Shown in pieces: positions 19,124 to 28,441 of a stretch of DNA of 64,000 nucleotides; position 1 is the first letter of the stretch; the number at the start of each line of letters is the position of its first letter. Source of the DNA: Fusobacterium varium (lineage in GTDB: Bacteria; Fusobacteriota; Fusobacteriia; Fusobacteriales; Fusobacteriaceae). Made by a program: the position numbers and the translations under genes. The notes under the pieces were generated by a model. It did no database searches, was not told where the DNA came from, and was given only the letters and a program-made list of their open reading frames with translations. The stretch spans positions 310,001 through 374,000 of the forward strand of contig JADYUE010000001.1 of the NCBI GenBank assembly GCA_021531615.1. Direction: 5' to 3'.

Positions 19124-21427
19124 ATGAGTAAAACATTATTTTTACCTACTAGGGATTTAGTTATCTTCCCAGGTATCGTAACTCCCATTTATGTAGGTAG
19201 AGCAAAAAGTGTTAGCACACTAGAAAGTGCTGTAAATTCTAAAAGTAAATTGGTTTTAGGTATGCAAAAAGACCCTTCAAAAGAGGATCCTGAATTACCA
19301 AATGATATATATAAAATTGGAGTAATAGTAAATATTCTTCAAATTGTAAAAATGCCAAATAACAATATAAAAGTTTTAATTGAAGCTGAAGAAAGAGTTA
19401 TGATTGAAGATGTAGAAACAACTGATACTGAGTACACAGCTACATATAAAACTATAAAATGTACTAATGGTAAAGCAAAGGAAACAGAAGCTATCTATAG
19501 AAAAGTTCTTGGATACTTTGAAAAATTTGTAGGCTTAACAGGAAAAATATCTCCTGAACTATTAGTAAATCTAAAAGGAATCAAAGATATAAATAGTGCT
19601 TTTGATATTATCTCTTCTAATCTTCCAGTAAAAAGTGAAGTTAGACAAGAGCTACTTGAAATTTTCGATGTTAAAAATAGAGGATTTAAACTTCTTGAAC
19701 TACTTTCTAGTGAAATGGAGATAGCCTCTCTTGAAAAGAAAATTGATGATAAAGTAAAAACTAAGATGAATGAAGCTCAAAAATCATACTATATCAAAGA
19801 AAAGATAAATGCTATGAAAGAAGAGCTAGGAGATTTTTCTCAAGATGAAGATATGCTTGATTTAGTTGAAAAATTAAATAAGACTAAGCTACCTAAAGAG
19901 GTTAAGAAAAAACTTGATTCAGAAATGAAAAAACTTTCTAAAATGCCACCATTTTCAGCAGAAGCTACAGTGTCAAGAAATTATATTGAAACTGTTTTAG
20001 ATCTTCCTTGGGACAAAACAACTAAAGATATACTAGATCTTAAAAAAGCTAATGATATCCTTGAGAGAGATCACTATGGATTAAAAGAGGCTAAAAGTAG
20101 AGTTTTAGATTATCTTGCTGTTAAAAAATTAAATCCTTCTATGAAAGGTGGAATCCTATGTCTTGCTGGACCACCTGGAATAGGTAAAACTTCCCTAGTT
20201 AAATCTATTGCTGATGCTATGGGTAGAAAGTTCGTAAGAGTTTCACTAGGTGGAGTAAGAGATGAAGCTGAAATAAGAGGACATAGAAGAACTTATATCG
20301 GTTCTATGCCTGGTAAACTTATAAAAGCTATGAAAGATGCTGGAAGTAAAAATCCTGTTATCCTACTAGATGAAATTGACAAAATGTCAAATGACTTTAA
20401 AGGAGATCCTGCTTCAGCTATGCTTGAAGTTCTTGATCCTGAGCAAAACAGCCACTTTGAAGATCACTATATCGATATGCCTTTTGATCTTTCAAAGGTT
20501 TTCTTTGTAGCAACTGCTAATGATCTTAGAAACGTTTCTGCTCCTTTAAGAGATAGAATGGAGATAATCAATATCTCGTCTTATACAGAGTTTGAAAAAC
20601 TTCATATAGCTAAAAAATATCTAATTAAACAAGCTAAAGAGGAAAATGGATTAAAAGATTATGATATCCAAATCTCTGACAATGTAATTATGAAAATAAT
20701 TGATGAGTATACTAGAGAAGCTGGAGTTAGAAACTTAAAAAGAGAGTTTATCACTCTATGTAGAAAACTAGCTAGAGATGCTGTTGAACAAGATAAAAAG
20801 AAATTTATCATCAAAAGCAGTAGCTTAGAAAAATACTTAGGAAAACCTAAATTTAGACCAGAGAAACTAAAAGAGAAAGAACCTAAACTAGGAGTTGTAA
20901 ATGGTTTAGCTTGGACTTCTGTTGGAGGGGTAACTCTTGAAGTTCAAGGTGTTTCTATTCCTGGAAAAGGAGAGCTTTCTTTAACTGGTACTTTAGGAAA
21001 TGTTATGAAAGAATCTGCTCAAGTAGCTTTCACTTATGTTAAAGCTAACCTTGATAAATACAAACTTGAAAATCCTGAGTTTTTTGAAAAGAAAAATATT
21101 CACCTTCACTTCCCAGAAGGAGCAACTCCAAAAGATGGACCTTCTGCAGGAATTACAATTGTAACTGCTATTCTATCTGTTTTAACTGGTAGAAAAGTAA
21201 GACAAGATATAGCTATGACTGGAGAAGTTACTATAACTGGAGAGGTATTAGCTATAGGTGGAGTTAAGGAAAAGGTTATTGGAGCTCATAGAGCTGGAAT
21301 AAGAGAGGTTATCCTACCTGAAGATAACAGAGTAGATGAAAGCGATATTCCAGCAGAAGTAGCAAAGACTATGAAGATTCACTTTGTTAAAACTTATGAT
21401 GAAGTTGAAAAATTAGTATTTGCTTAA
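19124..21427 (+). CDS. lon: ATP-dependent protease La (Lon)
   Basis: AAA+ serine protease for damaged proteins. 767 residues. N-terminal LON substrate-binding domain, coiled coil (about 190-290), AAA+ module with GPPGIGKTS and DEIDKM, and the C-terminal protease domain with the catalytic dyad Ser674 (DGPSAG) and Lys717. Full length, no frame break. Fourth member of the tig-clpP-clpX-lon run and followed within 24 bp by the ribosome-biogenesis GTPase engB. Confidence 0.98.
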   Translation: MSKTLFLPTRDLVIFPGIVTPIYVGRAKSVSTLESAVNSKSKLVLGMQKDPSKEDPELPNDIYKIGVIVNILQIVKMPNNNIKVLIEAEERVMIEDVETTDTEYTATYKTIKCTNGKAKETEAIYRKVLGYFEKFVGLTGKISPELLVNLKGIKDINSAFDIISSNLPVKSEVRQELLEIFDVKNRGFKLLELLSSEMEIASLEKKIDDKVKTKMNEAQKSYYIKEKINAMKEELGDFSQDEDMLDLVEKLNKTKLPKEVKKKLDSEMKKLSKMPPFSAEATVSRNYIETVLDLPWDKTTKDILDLKKANDILERDHYGLKEAKSRVLDYLAVKKLNPSMKGGILCLAGPPGIGKTSLVKSIADAMGRKFVRVSLGGVRDEAEIRGHRRTYIGSMPGKLIKAMKDAGSKNPVILLDEIDKMSNDFKGDPASAMLEVLDPEQNSHFEDHYIDMPFDLSKVFFVATANDLRNVSAPLRDRMEIINISSYTEFEKLHIAKKYLIKQAKEENGLKDYDIQISDNVIMKIIDEYTREAGVRNLKREFITLCRKLARDAVEQDKKKFIIKSSSLEKYLGKPKFRPEKLKEKEPKLGVVNGLAWTSVGGVTLEVQGVSIPGKGELSLTGTLGNVMKESAQVAFTYVKANLDKYKLENPEFFEKKNIHLHFPEGATPKDGPSAGITIVTAILSVLTGRKVRQDIAMTGEVTITGEVLAIGGVKEKVIGAHRAGIREVILPEDNRVDESDIPAEVAKTMKIHFVKTYDEVEKLVFA

Positions 21428-21451
21428 AATAATATTTAAAAGGGGAATTTT

Positions 21452-22060
21452 ATGAAAATAAAACAAGCTGATTTTGTTAAATCTGCAGTATATGAAAAAG
21501 ATTACCCAGAGCAACTTAAAAATATGGAATTTGCTTTTGTTGGAAGATCTAATGTTGGAAAATCCTCTTTAATCAATAGCATAACTGGTAGAAAAAAACT
21601 TGCTAAAACAAGTAAAACTCCTGGAAGAACTCAACTTATAAACTTCTTTAGTGTAAATAAAGAGTTTTATATAGTTGATCTTCCTGGATATGGATTTGCC
21701 AAAGTTCCAAAAGAGATGAAAGTTGAATGGGGAAAAACTATGGATAGATATATTGCTAGTTCTAGAAATAAACTGGTTTTTGTCCTACTTGATATAAGAA
21801 GAATTCCAAGTCAAGAGGATATTGATATGCTAGTTTATTTAGATCATCACAATATACCATTCAAAATTATATTTACTAAAATGGATAAAGTTTCAAATAA
21901 TGAAAAATTTAAACTATTGAAAGATATTAAGAAAAAAGTTGAATTTCACAATGATGATGTTCTTTTCCATTCATCATTAACTGATAAAGGAAAAGATGAG
22001 ATATTAGCATTTATTGAATCTCTTATTACAAATGAAGAGAAAAAAGAGGAAGAAATTTAA
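21452..22060 (+). CDS. engB: Ribosome biogenesis GTPase EngB/YsxC
   Basis: Small essential GTPase for 50S assembly. 202 residues with G1 GRSNVGKSS, G2 around KTPGRTQ, G3 DLPGYG, G4 TKMDK and a G5 Ser near HSSLTDKG. Ribosome binding site AGGGG is at 8-nt spacing. It follows lon as in Bacillus (lonA-ysxC) and precedes valS by 36 bp. Confidence 0.96.
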   Translation: MKIKQADFVKSAVYEKDYPEQLKNMEFAFVGRSNVGKSSLINSITGRKKLAKTSKTPGRTQLINFFSVNKEFYIVDLPGYGFAKVPKEMKVEWGKTMDRYIASSRNKLVFVLLDIRRIPSQEDIDMLVYLDHHNIPFKIIFTKMDKVSNNEKFKLLKDIKKKVEFHNDDVLFHSSLTDKGKDEILAFIESLITNEEKKEEEI

Positions 22061-22096
22061 AATTTTAAAATTATATTTTGGGAGGAATTATAAAAG

Positions 22097-24757
22097 ATGG
22101 AAGAATTAAACAAGACTTACTCTCCTAAGGAAATTGAGTCAAAATGGTATAAAGTTTGGGAAGATTCAAAGTACTTTGCTGGAAAAATGGAAGATGGAAA
22201 AGAGAGCTATTCTATAGTTATTCCACCACCAAATGTTACTGGTATTCTTCATATGGGACATATTCTAAATAACTCTATCCAAGATACATTAGTAAGATAT
22301 AAAAGAATGTGTGGATACAATACTCTTTGGCTTCCAGGATGTGACCATGCTGGAATAGCTACTCAAAATAAAGTAGAAAGAAAACTTGCTGAAGAAGGAT
22401 TAAAGAAAGAAGATTTAGGAAGAGAAAAATTCATTGAAGAAACTTGGAAATGGAAAGAAAAACATGGTGGAATTATCACTACTCAATTAAGAAAAATTGG
22501 AGCTTCTCTTGATTGGGATAGAGAAAGATTTACTATGGATGAAGGACTTTCTAAGGCTGTTAGAGAAATCTTTGTTCACCTATATAATGATGGACTTATC
22601 TACCAAGGTGAATATATGGTTAACTGGTGTCCTAGATGTGGTACTGCTCTAGCTGATGATGAAGTTGAACATGCTGAAAAAGCTGGAAATCTTTGGCATC
22701 TAAAATATCCAGTAAAAGATTCTGATGAGTATATTATCATTGCAACTTCAAGACCAGAAACTATGCTTGCTGACGTTGCAGTTGCTGTTCACCCTGAAGA
22801 TGACAGATACAAACACCTAATTGGTAAAAAACTTATACTTCCTCTAGTTGGAAGAGAAATTGATATTATAGCTGATGAATATGTTGATAGAGAGTTTGGA
22901 ACTGGAGCTTTAAAAATAACTCCTGCTCACGACCCTAACGACTTTGCTCTAGGAAAAAAATATAATCTTCCTATTATCAACATGCTTACTGCTGATGCTA
23001 AAATCGTAGATGACTACCCTAAATATGCTGGAATGGATAGATTTGAAGCTAGAAAAGTTATAGTTGAAGATCTAAAAGCTGCTGGAGTTCTTGTTAAAAT
23101 AGAACCTTTAAACCACAATGTTGGACATTGTTATAGATGTCAAACTGTTGTTGAACCTAGAGTTTCTAAACAATGGTTTGTAAAAACTGAAACTTTAGCT
23201 CAAAAAGCTCTTGAAGTAGTTAGAAATGGCGAAATTAAAATTATGCCAAAAAGAATGGAAAAAATCTATTATAACTGGCTAGAAAATATTAGAGACTGGT
23301 GTATCTCTAGACAACTTTGGTGGGGACATAGAATACCAGCTTGGTATGGACCAGACAAATATATATTTGTAGCAAGAGATGAAAATGAAGCTAAAAAAAT
23401 GGCTCTTAAACACTATGGAAAAGAGGTTGAATTAGTTCAAGAAGAAGATGTTCTTGATACTTGGTTCTCATCTGCTCTTTGGCCTTTCTCTACTATGGGA
23501 TGGCCTGAAAAAACTAAAGAATTAGAAACTTTCTATCCAACTTCAACACTTGTAACTGGTGCTGATATCATATTCTTCTGGGTTGCTAGAATGATTATGT
23601 TCGGATTATATGAAATGAAAGAAATTCCATTTAAAAATGTATTCTTCCACGGAATCGTTAGAGATGAAATTGGTAGAAAAATGTCTAAATCTTTAGGAAA
23701 CTCTCCAGATCCATTAAACTTAATTGATGAATTTGGTGCTGATGCTATTAGATTCTCTATGATCTACAACACATCACAAGGGCAAGATGTTCACTTCTCT
23801 GAAAAACTTCTTGAAATGGGAAGAAACTTTGCTAACAAAATATGGAATGTTGCAAGATTCGTTATTATGAACCTTGAAGATTTCGATGTAAAATCTGTAA
23901 ATAAAGATGAATTAAAATTAGAACTTGTTGATAAATGGATATTCTCTAGATTAAATGAAACTGCTCAAGAAGTAGCTGTTAATATTGACAAATTCCAATT
24001 AGACGATGCTGCAAAAGCTGTTTATGAATTTTTAAGAGGAGACTTCTGTGACTGGTATGTTGAACTTGCAAAAGTAAGACTATACAACAACGAAGAAACT
24101 GATAAAGCTTCTAAAACTACAGCTCAATATGTTCTTTGGACAGTACTTGAAGCTGGATTAAGACTTCTTCACCCATTTATGCCATTTATAACTGAAGAAA
24201 TTTGGCAAAAAATTAAAGTTGAAGGAGATTCTATTATGATTCAAAACTACCCTGTTGCTGATGAATCTATAATAGACAAAGATATTGAAACTTCTTTTGA
24301 ATATATAAAAGAGGTTATCTCATCTCTTAGAAATATAAAAGCTGAAATGGGAATCTCTCCAGCTAAAGAAGTTAAAGTTGTAATAAAATCTAATGATGAA
24401 ATGGAATTAAAAACTCTAGAAGACAACTACCTATTCATCACAAAATTAGCTAAGATTGAGGATCTAAAATTTGGAAAAGATCTAGCTAAACCTGAACAAA
24501 GTGGATTTAGAGTAGCTAGAAATTCAGAAGTATATATGATTCTTACTGGACTTCTTAACTCTGAAGTTGAAATCAAAAAAATCCAAGATCAAATGGCTAA
24601 AGTTCAAAAAGATCTTGATAAAGTAAATGCTAAATTAGCTGATGAAAGATTTACTTCTAAAGCTCCTGCTCATATCCTTGAAAGAGAAAGAAGAATTCAA
24701 AAAGAATATCAAGATAAGATGGATAAACTAACTGAAAACCTTAAAAACTTTATGTAA
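22097..24757 (+). CDS. valS: Valyl-tRNA synthetase
   Basis: Class I synthetase with editing. 886 residues. HIGH motif as HMGH in PPPNVTGILHMGH, KMSKS motif in GRKMSKSLGN, the CP1 editing domain (TSRPETMLADVAVAVHP), anticodon-binding domain (about 610-760) and a C-terminal coiled coil (about 820-886). Probably co-transcribed with engB. No T-box leader is seen. Confidence 0.98.
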   Translation: MEELNKTYSPKEIESKWYKVWEDSKYFAGKMEDGKESYSIVIPPPNVTGILHMGHILNNSIQDTLVRYKRMCGYNTLWLPGCDHAGIATQNKVERKLAEEGLKKEDLGREKFIEETWKWKEKHGGIITTQLRKIGASLDWDRERFTMDEGLSKAVREIFVHLYNDGLIYQGEYMVNWCPRCGTALADDEVEHAEKAGNLWHLKYPVKDSDEYIIIATSRPETMLADVAVAVHPEDDRYKHLIGKKLILPLVGREIDIIADEYVDREFGTGALKITPAHDPNDFALGKKYNLPIINMLTADAKIVDDYPKYAGMDRFEARKVIVEDLKAAGVLVKIEPLNHNVGHCYRCQTVVEPRVSKQWFVKTETLAQKALEVVRNGEIKIMPKRMEKIYYNWLENIRDWCISRQLWWGHRIPAWYGPDKYIFVARDENEAKKMALKHYGKEVELVQEEDVLDTWFSSALWPFSTMGWPEKTKELETFYPTSTLVTGADIIFFWVARMIMFGLYEMKEIPFKNVFFHGIVRDEIGRKMSKSLGNSPDPLNLIDEFGADAIRFSMIYNTSQGQDVHFSEKLLEMGRNFANKIWNVARFVIMNLEDFDVKSVNKDELKLELVDKWIFSRLNETAQEVAVNIDKFQLDDAAKAVYEFLRGDFCDWYVELAKVRLYNNEETDKASKTTAQYVLWTVLEAGLRLLHPFMPFITEEIWQKIKVEGDSIMIQNYPVADESIIDKDIETSFEYIKEVISSLRNIKAEMGISPAKEVKVVIKSNDEMELKTLEDNYLFITKLAKIEDLKFGKDLAKPEQSGFRVARNSEVYMILTGLLNSEVEIKKIQDQMAKVQKDLDKVNAKLADERFTSKAPAHILERERRIQKEYQDKMDKLTENLKNFM

Positions 24758-24774
24758 TTATTTTAAAAATATGC

Positions 24775-24802
24775 TTTATTAATTTCTATAAAGTTGTATA
24801 AT
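24775..24802 (+). promoter_or_regulatory. Possible promoter of the 105-residue orphan gene
   Basis: A perfect TATAAT (24797-24802) has a weak TTTATT -35 (24775-24780) at 16 bp. It lies between valS and the orphan start codon. Confidence 0.5.
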
Positions 24803-24834
24803 TGAAATAGAAAAGTTTTTTAAGGAGGTAAATG

Positions 24835-25149
24835 ATGAACTTACAAGAAAAGATTTTCAGAGCCCTTATTGACTTTGAAGCTCAAGGTGAAATATATATT
24901 GAAAAAGAAAAAGTTATTCTTGGATGTATGGCTAATGGTAGTGAAATAGAAAAAGTTAGAAAATATTTAACATCATTAGACTTACAAGAAAAATTTCCTG
25001 AAAATTCATTAGAAGAGATTAACAAAGCTGTTCAAAGTTTAGTTGAAAAAGATTTTGTTAGAGCTAGAATAGTAACAACTACTACTGGAATGAACTTTTA
25101 TGAGATCTTAGGAAGTCAATGTGACCTTGAAGAATTTTTAGAAGGATAA
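24835..25149 (+). CDS. Unrecognised small protein, 104-105 residues
   Basis: I do not recognise the family. Two adjacent ATGs exist (24832 and 24835); the second has better spacing from AGGAGG. The protein is acidic and predicted soluble, with helices in the first half and a probable compact, winged-helix-like pattern of about 60 residues (KIFRALIDFEAQGEIYIEKE; AVQSLVEKDFVRARIV). That resemblance to small DNA-binding or adaptor folds is only suggestive. It has its own likely promoter and a strong terminator, so it forms a monocistronic unit between valS and a HAD phosphatase. Confidence 0.75.
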   Translation: MNLQEKIFRALIDFEAQGEIYIEKEKVILGCMANGSEIEKVRKYLTSLDLQEKFPENSLEEINKAVQSLVEKDFVRARIVTTTTGMNFYEILGSQCDLEEFLEG

Positions 25150-25157
25150 GAATTTTG

Positions 25158-25188
25158 AAACAGGCTAATATATATTAGCCTGTTTTTT
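25158..25188 (+). terminator. Terminator after the orphan gene
   Basis: A 10-bp perfect stem around CAGGCTAATA / TATTAGCCTG (25161-25182, 2-nt centre) extended by A-T pairs and followed by a T-run. It lies 9 bp after the stop codon. Confidence 0.92.
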
Positions 25189-25211
25189 AAAAATATAAAG
25201 GAGTTATTTTC

Positions 25212-25994
25212 ATGATAAAAGCTATTTTCTTTGATATAGATGGAACTTTAGTTAGCTTTAAAACTCATAAAGTTCCACAAAGCACTATTGATGCTTTAAA
25301 TTTACTTAGAAAAAAAGGTATTAAAATATTTATTGCCACAGGAAGACATCCCTCTATTATTAGTTTAGGAAATAATATTAATGAATTAAAATTTGATGGT
25401 TATGTAACTTTAAATGGTCAATACTGCTTTACTGATAATAAAGTTATTTATAAAAAAAGTATATGCAAAGAGGATATTATAAAATTAGTTGAGTTTTTAA
25501 AAACTTCAAATTATCCTTGTGCTTTTATTGAGGAAAAAGAGTATATGTATATTAATCATATCAATGATGATGTAAAATCTGTACTTAAAAGTGTTAATGT
25601 ACCACTTCCTAATGTTAAAGATATCTCTAGAGCTTTAGAAAATGAGATTTTTCAGTTAAATCCATATATTCCACCAGAAAAAGATCATATTTTTATGAAG
25701 ATATTAAAAAATTGTGATCTAACTAGATGGAATCCTCTATTTTCAGATATTATTCCTGCTGGTGGAGGAAAACATATTGCTATTGAAAAAGTTAGAGAAT
25801 TTTATGGTTATTCTAAAGAGGAAACAATGGCTTTTGGTGATGGTGAAAATGATATAACCATGCTTTCAAATGTAGGTATAGGAGTAGCTATGGGAAATGC
25901 AAATGAAGCTGTAAAAAAAGTAGCTGATTATATTACTACTTCTGTTGATGAGGATGGAATATATAATGCCTTAAAACATTTTTCTATCATTTAA
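25212..25994 (+). CDS. HAD-superfamily Cof-type phosphatase
   Basis: 260 residues, Cof/YidA subfamily with a C2b cap. Motif I FDIDGTLV (nucleophile Asp near residue 8), motif II TGR, motif III Lys (GKHIAIEK), motif IV GDGENDITML. Likely acts on sugar phosphates or flavin-type cofactors; the substrate cannot be read from the sequence. The first methionine follows AAGGAG. Confidence 0.93.
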   Translation: MIKAIFFDIDGTLVSFKTHKVPQSTIDALNLLRKKGIKIFIATGRHPSIISLGNNINELKFDGYVTLNGQYCFTDNKVIYKKSICKEDIIKLVEFLKTSNYPCAFIEEKEYMYINHINDDVKSVLKSVNVPLPNVKDISRALENEIFQLNPYIPPEKDHIFMKILKNCDLTRWNPLFSDIIPAGGGKHIAIEKVREFYGYSKEETMAFGDGENDITMLSNVGIGVAMGNANEAVKKVADYITTSVDEDGIYNALKHFSII

Positions 25995-26221
25995 AAAATA
26001 AATTTTTATTTCTTTATTATTTTATGAAAAAGCAATATTAATACTTTGAAAATAAAAGAACAAAAAAACTCGTTTTAAAACAAAAATAATTTTTATTAAA
26101 TATTTTTACAAAAAATTTTATATTTATTTATAAAAATATTATGAAATATCCAATTTTTATGATAAAATAAATATGTGTTGTTAATTTATTAAATATATAA
26201 TTTCTCTGGGGAGTGATCATT

Positions 26222-27094
26222 GTGGATTTACATTATTTAAAAATATTCTATGAAGTTGCTAAGGAAAAAAGTTTTACTAAAGCTGCTAGTAAATTATATA
26301 TAAATCAATCTGCTGTATCTATTCAAGTAAAAAAGTTTGAAGAAATTCTTAATGCAAAACTTTTTGATAGAAGTTCAAAAAAGATAAAACTTACATATAC
26401 AGGAGAAGCTCTTTATAAAATGGCTGAAGATATTTTTGATAAAGTAAAAAGAGCTGAAAAAGAGATATCTAGAATTATAGATTTAGACAGAGCTAGAATC
26501 TCAATTGGAGCTACTTCAGTTATTGGTGAACCACTTCTTCCTAAACTTATGAAGGGATTCTCTCAAGCTCATGAAGAGATTGAGTATGATATTACAATTG
26601 CTGAAAAATCATATCTTTTAAAACTTTTAAAAGAGGGAGATCTTGATATTTTAATTATTGACGAGGAACATATTACAGATTCTAACTTAGAAGTTTTAAC
26701 TATTGAGAAGATGCCTTATGTTCTTGTTAGTAAAAAAGAGTATCACAGTATGGAAAGTGTTTCAAAAGATCCGCTTATTACTCGTGAAACTATTCCTAAT
26801 AATAACGAGGCTATTGCTGTTATTGAAGATAAATACAGAATATCTTTTGATTCAAAAATATCAGTTTTAGGAAACCTTGAGGTTATAAAGGGAATGGTTA
26901 GAGAGGAGATTGGAAATGTTATCCTTCCTATGTATGCAGTTCATAAAGAGATTAAAAATGGAGAGTTTAAAGTAATTTATACTGTTAATGAAGTAAAAGA
27001 TGGATATCAAGTTGTAATCACTAAAGATAAGAAAAGCTTAATCCAAATTATTAAATTCATTAACTTTATCCAAGATTATCAAATCCAATATTAA
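26222..27094 (+). CDS. LysR-family transcriptional regulator
   Basis: About 290 residues. N-terminal winged helix (LHYLKIFYEVAKEKSFTKAA, residues 1-60) and a periplasmic-binding-like effector domain. I choose the GTG at 26222, 9 bases after GGGGAG; the frame can extend to a GTG at 26213 that overlaps that site. It lies 14 bp before gmhA in the same direction, so the two probably form an operon. The 220-bp AT-rich upstream region shows no clear promoter. Effector unknown. Confidence 0.93.
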   Translation: MDLHYLKIFYEVAKEKSFTKAASKLYINQSAVSIQVKKFEEILNAKLFDRSSKKIKLTYTGEALYKMAEDIFDKVKRAEKEISRIIDLDRARISIGATSVIGEPLLPKLMKGFSQAHEEIEYDITIAEKSYLLKLLKEGDLDILIIDEEHITDSNLEVLTIEKMPYVLVSKKEYHSMESVSKDPLITRETIPNNNEAIAVIEDKYRISFDSKISVLGNLEVIKGMVREEIGNVILPMYAVHKEIKNGEFKVIYTVNEVKDGYQVVITKDKKSLIQIIKFINFIQDYQIQY

Positions 27095-27108
27095 TATTAG
27101 GAGGCTAA

Positions 27109-27684
27109 ATGAACTTAATAGATTCTTATAAAGCTGAAGCTTTACTTTTAGAAAATTTTATAAAAGAAGAGGAAGAGAGAAGAGAAACTGAAAAGGTAGC
27201 AAAGGAGTTAGCTAATATATTCAATGCTGGTAATAAAGTGCTAATCTGTGGAAATGGTGGAAGTAACTGTGATGCTTTACACTTTGCAGAGGAGTTTACT
27301 GGTAGATTTAGAGGAGATAGAAGAGCTCTTCCTGCTATTGCTATTGCTGATTCTTCTCATATAACTTGTGTTGGTAATGATTATGGGTTTGATTCTATAT
27401 TTTCACGTGGTGTAGAAGCCTATGGTAAGTCTGGAGATATGTTTATAGGTATATCTACTAGTGGAAACTCAAACAACGTAATCAAGGCTGTAGAGGCTGC
27501 TAAAAAGTTAGGTATGAAAACTTGTGTTCTACTTGGAAAAGATGGAGGAAAATTAAAGGGAACTTGTGACTTTGAATTTATAATCCCTGGAAACACTTCT
27601 GATAGAATTCAAGAGATTCATATGATGATCCTTCATATTATTATTGAGGGAGTAGAAAGATTAATGTTTCCTGAAAACTATTAA
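27109..27684 (+). CDS. gmhA: Sedoheptulose-7-phosphate isomerase (GmhA-like SIS protein)
   Basis: First step of ADP-heptose synthesis for LPS inner core. 191 residues, standard GmhA size. The SIS-domain signature CGNGGSNCDALHFAEE and the SGNSNNV phosphate loop are present, with a C-terminal HMMILH segment that fits the metal/active-site helix. AGGAGG is at good spacing. Alternative: another SIS sugar isomerase. Followed by a terminator. Confidence 0.92.
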   Translation: MNLIDSYKAEALLLENFIKEEEERRETEKVAKELANIFNAGNKVLICGNGGSNCDALHFAEEFTGRFRGDRRALPAIAIADSSHITCVGNDYGFDSIFSRGVEAYGKSGDMFIGISTSGNSNNVIKAVEAAKKLGMKTCVLLGKDGGKLKGTCDFEFIIPGNTSDRIQEIHMMILHIIIEGVERLMFPENY

Positions 27685-27699
27685 TAAAATCTAAAATTT

Positions 27700-27737
27700 A
27701 CTACATCTTTTTTCTTATGAGAAAGGATGTAGTTTTT
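27700..27737 (+). terminator. Terminator after gmhA
   Basis: Stem ACTACATC (27700-27707) with GATGTAGT (27726-27733), internal CTT/AAG pairing, then TTTTATTTTATC. Confidence 0.85.
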
Positions 27738-27806
27738 ATTTTATCTTTTATTTTCTTTTTTTATATGATAAACTTTTCTTATAATAATACAGCTAGGAGG
27801 TGTACT

Positions 27807-28433
27807 ATGTTACAAAAAATAACTTTAATAGATGATGAAATATTTAAAATAAAAGATGATAATAGTGAAGAGATATATTTCTCTGCTAATCAAGAATGGT
27901 ATCATGGAGAAAGACAAAGACTTGCTGGTTGTGGTCCTACTACAGCATCTATGCTTATCTATTATTATAACTATAAACATTCAATTATAATTCCACCTCT
28001 AAAATCTAATATCTTAGCTCTTATGAATGAGATGTGGAATTTTGTAACTCCTGAACATAGAGGTATCCCTACAACTTCTATATTTTGTGAAAAATTAAAA
28101 AAATATATTGAGAAAAATAGTTTAGGTGTAACTTTTAATATTTTAGATATTCCTGAAGATAAAAATAGCCGTCCAAATTTCTCTACTCTTGTAAATTTCT
28201 TAAAAACTGGACTTGAAAATGATAAACCTATTGCTTTTTTAAATCTTTGTAGTGGAGCTGAAGAAAATCTAGATCGTTGGCATTGGGTTATCCTCTTCTC
28301 CATTGAGTATGATATTGATAATAATATTCTATACGCCTATATTTTTGATGAAAATATTATAAAGAAAGTTAATCTAGAATTATGGTTAAACTCTACCTCT
28401 CTTGGTGGTGGATTTGTATATTTAAACTATTAA
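27807..28433 (+). CDS. C39-like (papain-fold) cysteine peptidase-type protein
   Basis: 208 residues from the ATG at 27807, six bases after AGGAGG. An upstream in-frame ATG at 27717 gives a hydrophobic extension, but it has no ribosome binding site and sits inside the gmhA terminator. The motif AGCGPTTASM supplies a catalytic Cys and RWHWVILFS a His, followed by an Asp-containing FDEN, the order expected for peptidase C39-like domains. Without the upstream extension no signal peptide is predicted, so it may act in the cytoplasm. Substrate unknown. Its end faces the gntR gene across a repeat element. Confidence 0.75.
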   Translation: MLQKITLIDDEIFKIKDDNSEEIYFSANQEWYHGERQRLAGCGPTTASMLIYYYNYKHSIIIPPLKSNILALMNEMWNFVTPEHRGIPTTSIFCEKLKKYIEKNSLGVTFNILDIPEDKNSRPNFSTLVNFLKTGLENDKPIAFLNLCSGAEENLDRWHWVILFSIEYDIDNNILYAYIFDENIIKKVNLELWLNSTSLGGGFVYLNY

Positions 28434-28441
28434 ACAAAAGA

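Noticed and set aside
27717-27806. Longer start of the C39-like protein with an apparent signal peptide
   Set aside because: No ribosome binding site precedes 27717 and the segment lies within the gmhA terminator, while 27807 has an ideal AGGAGG.
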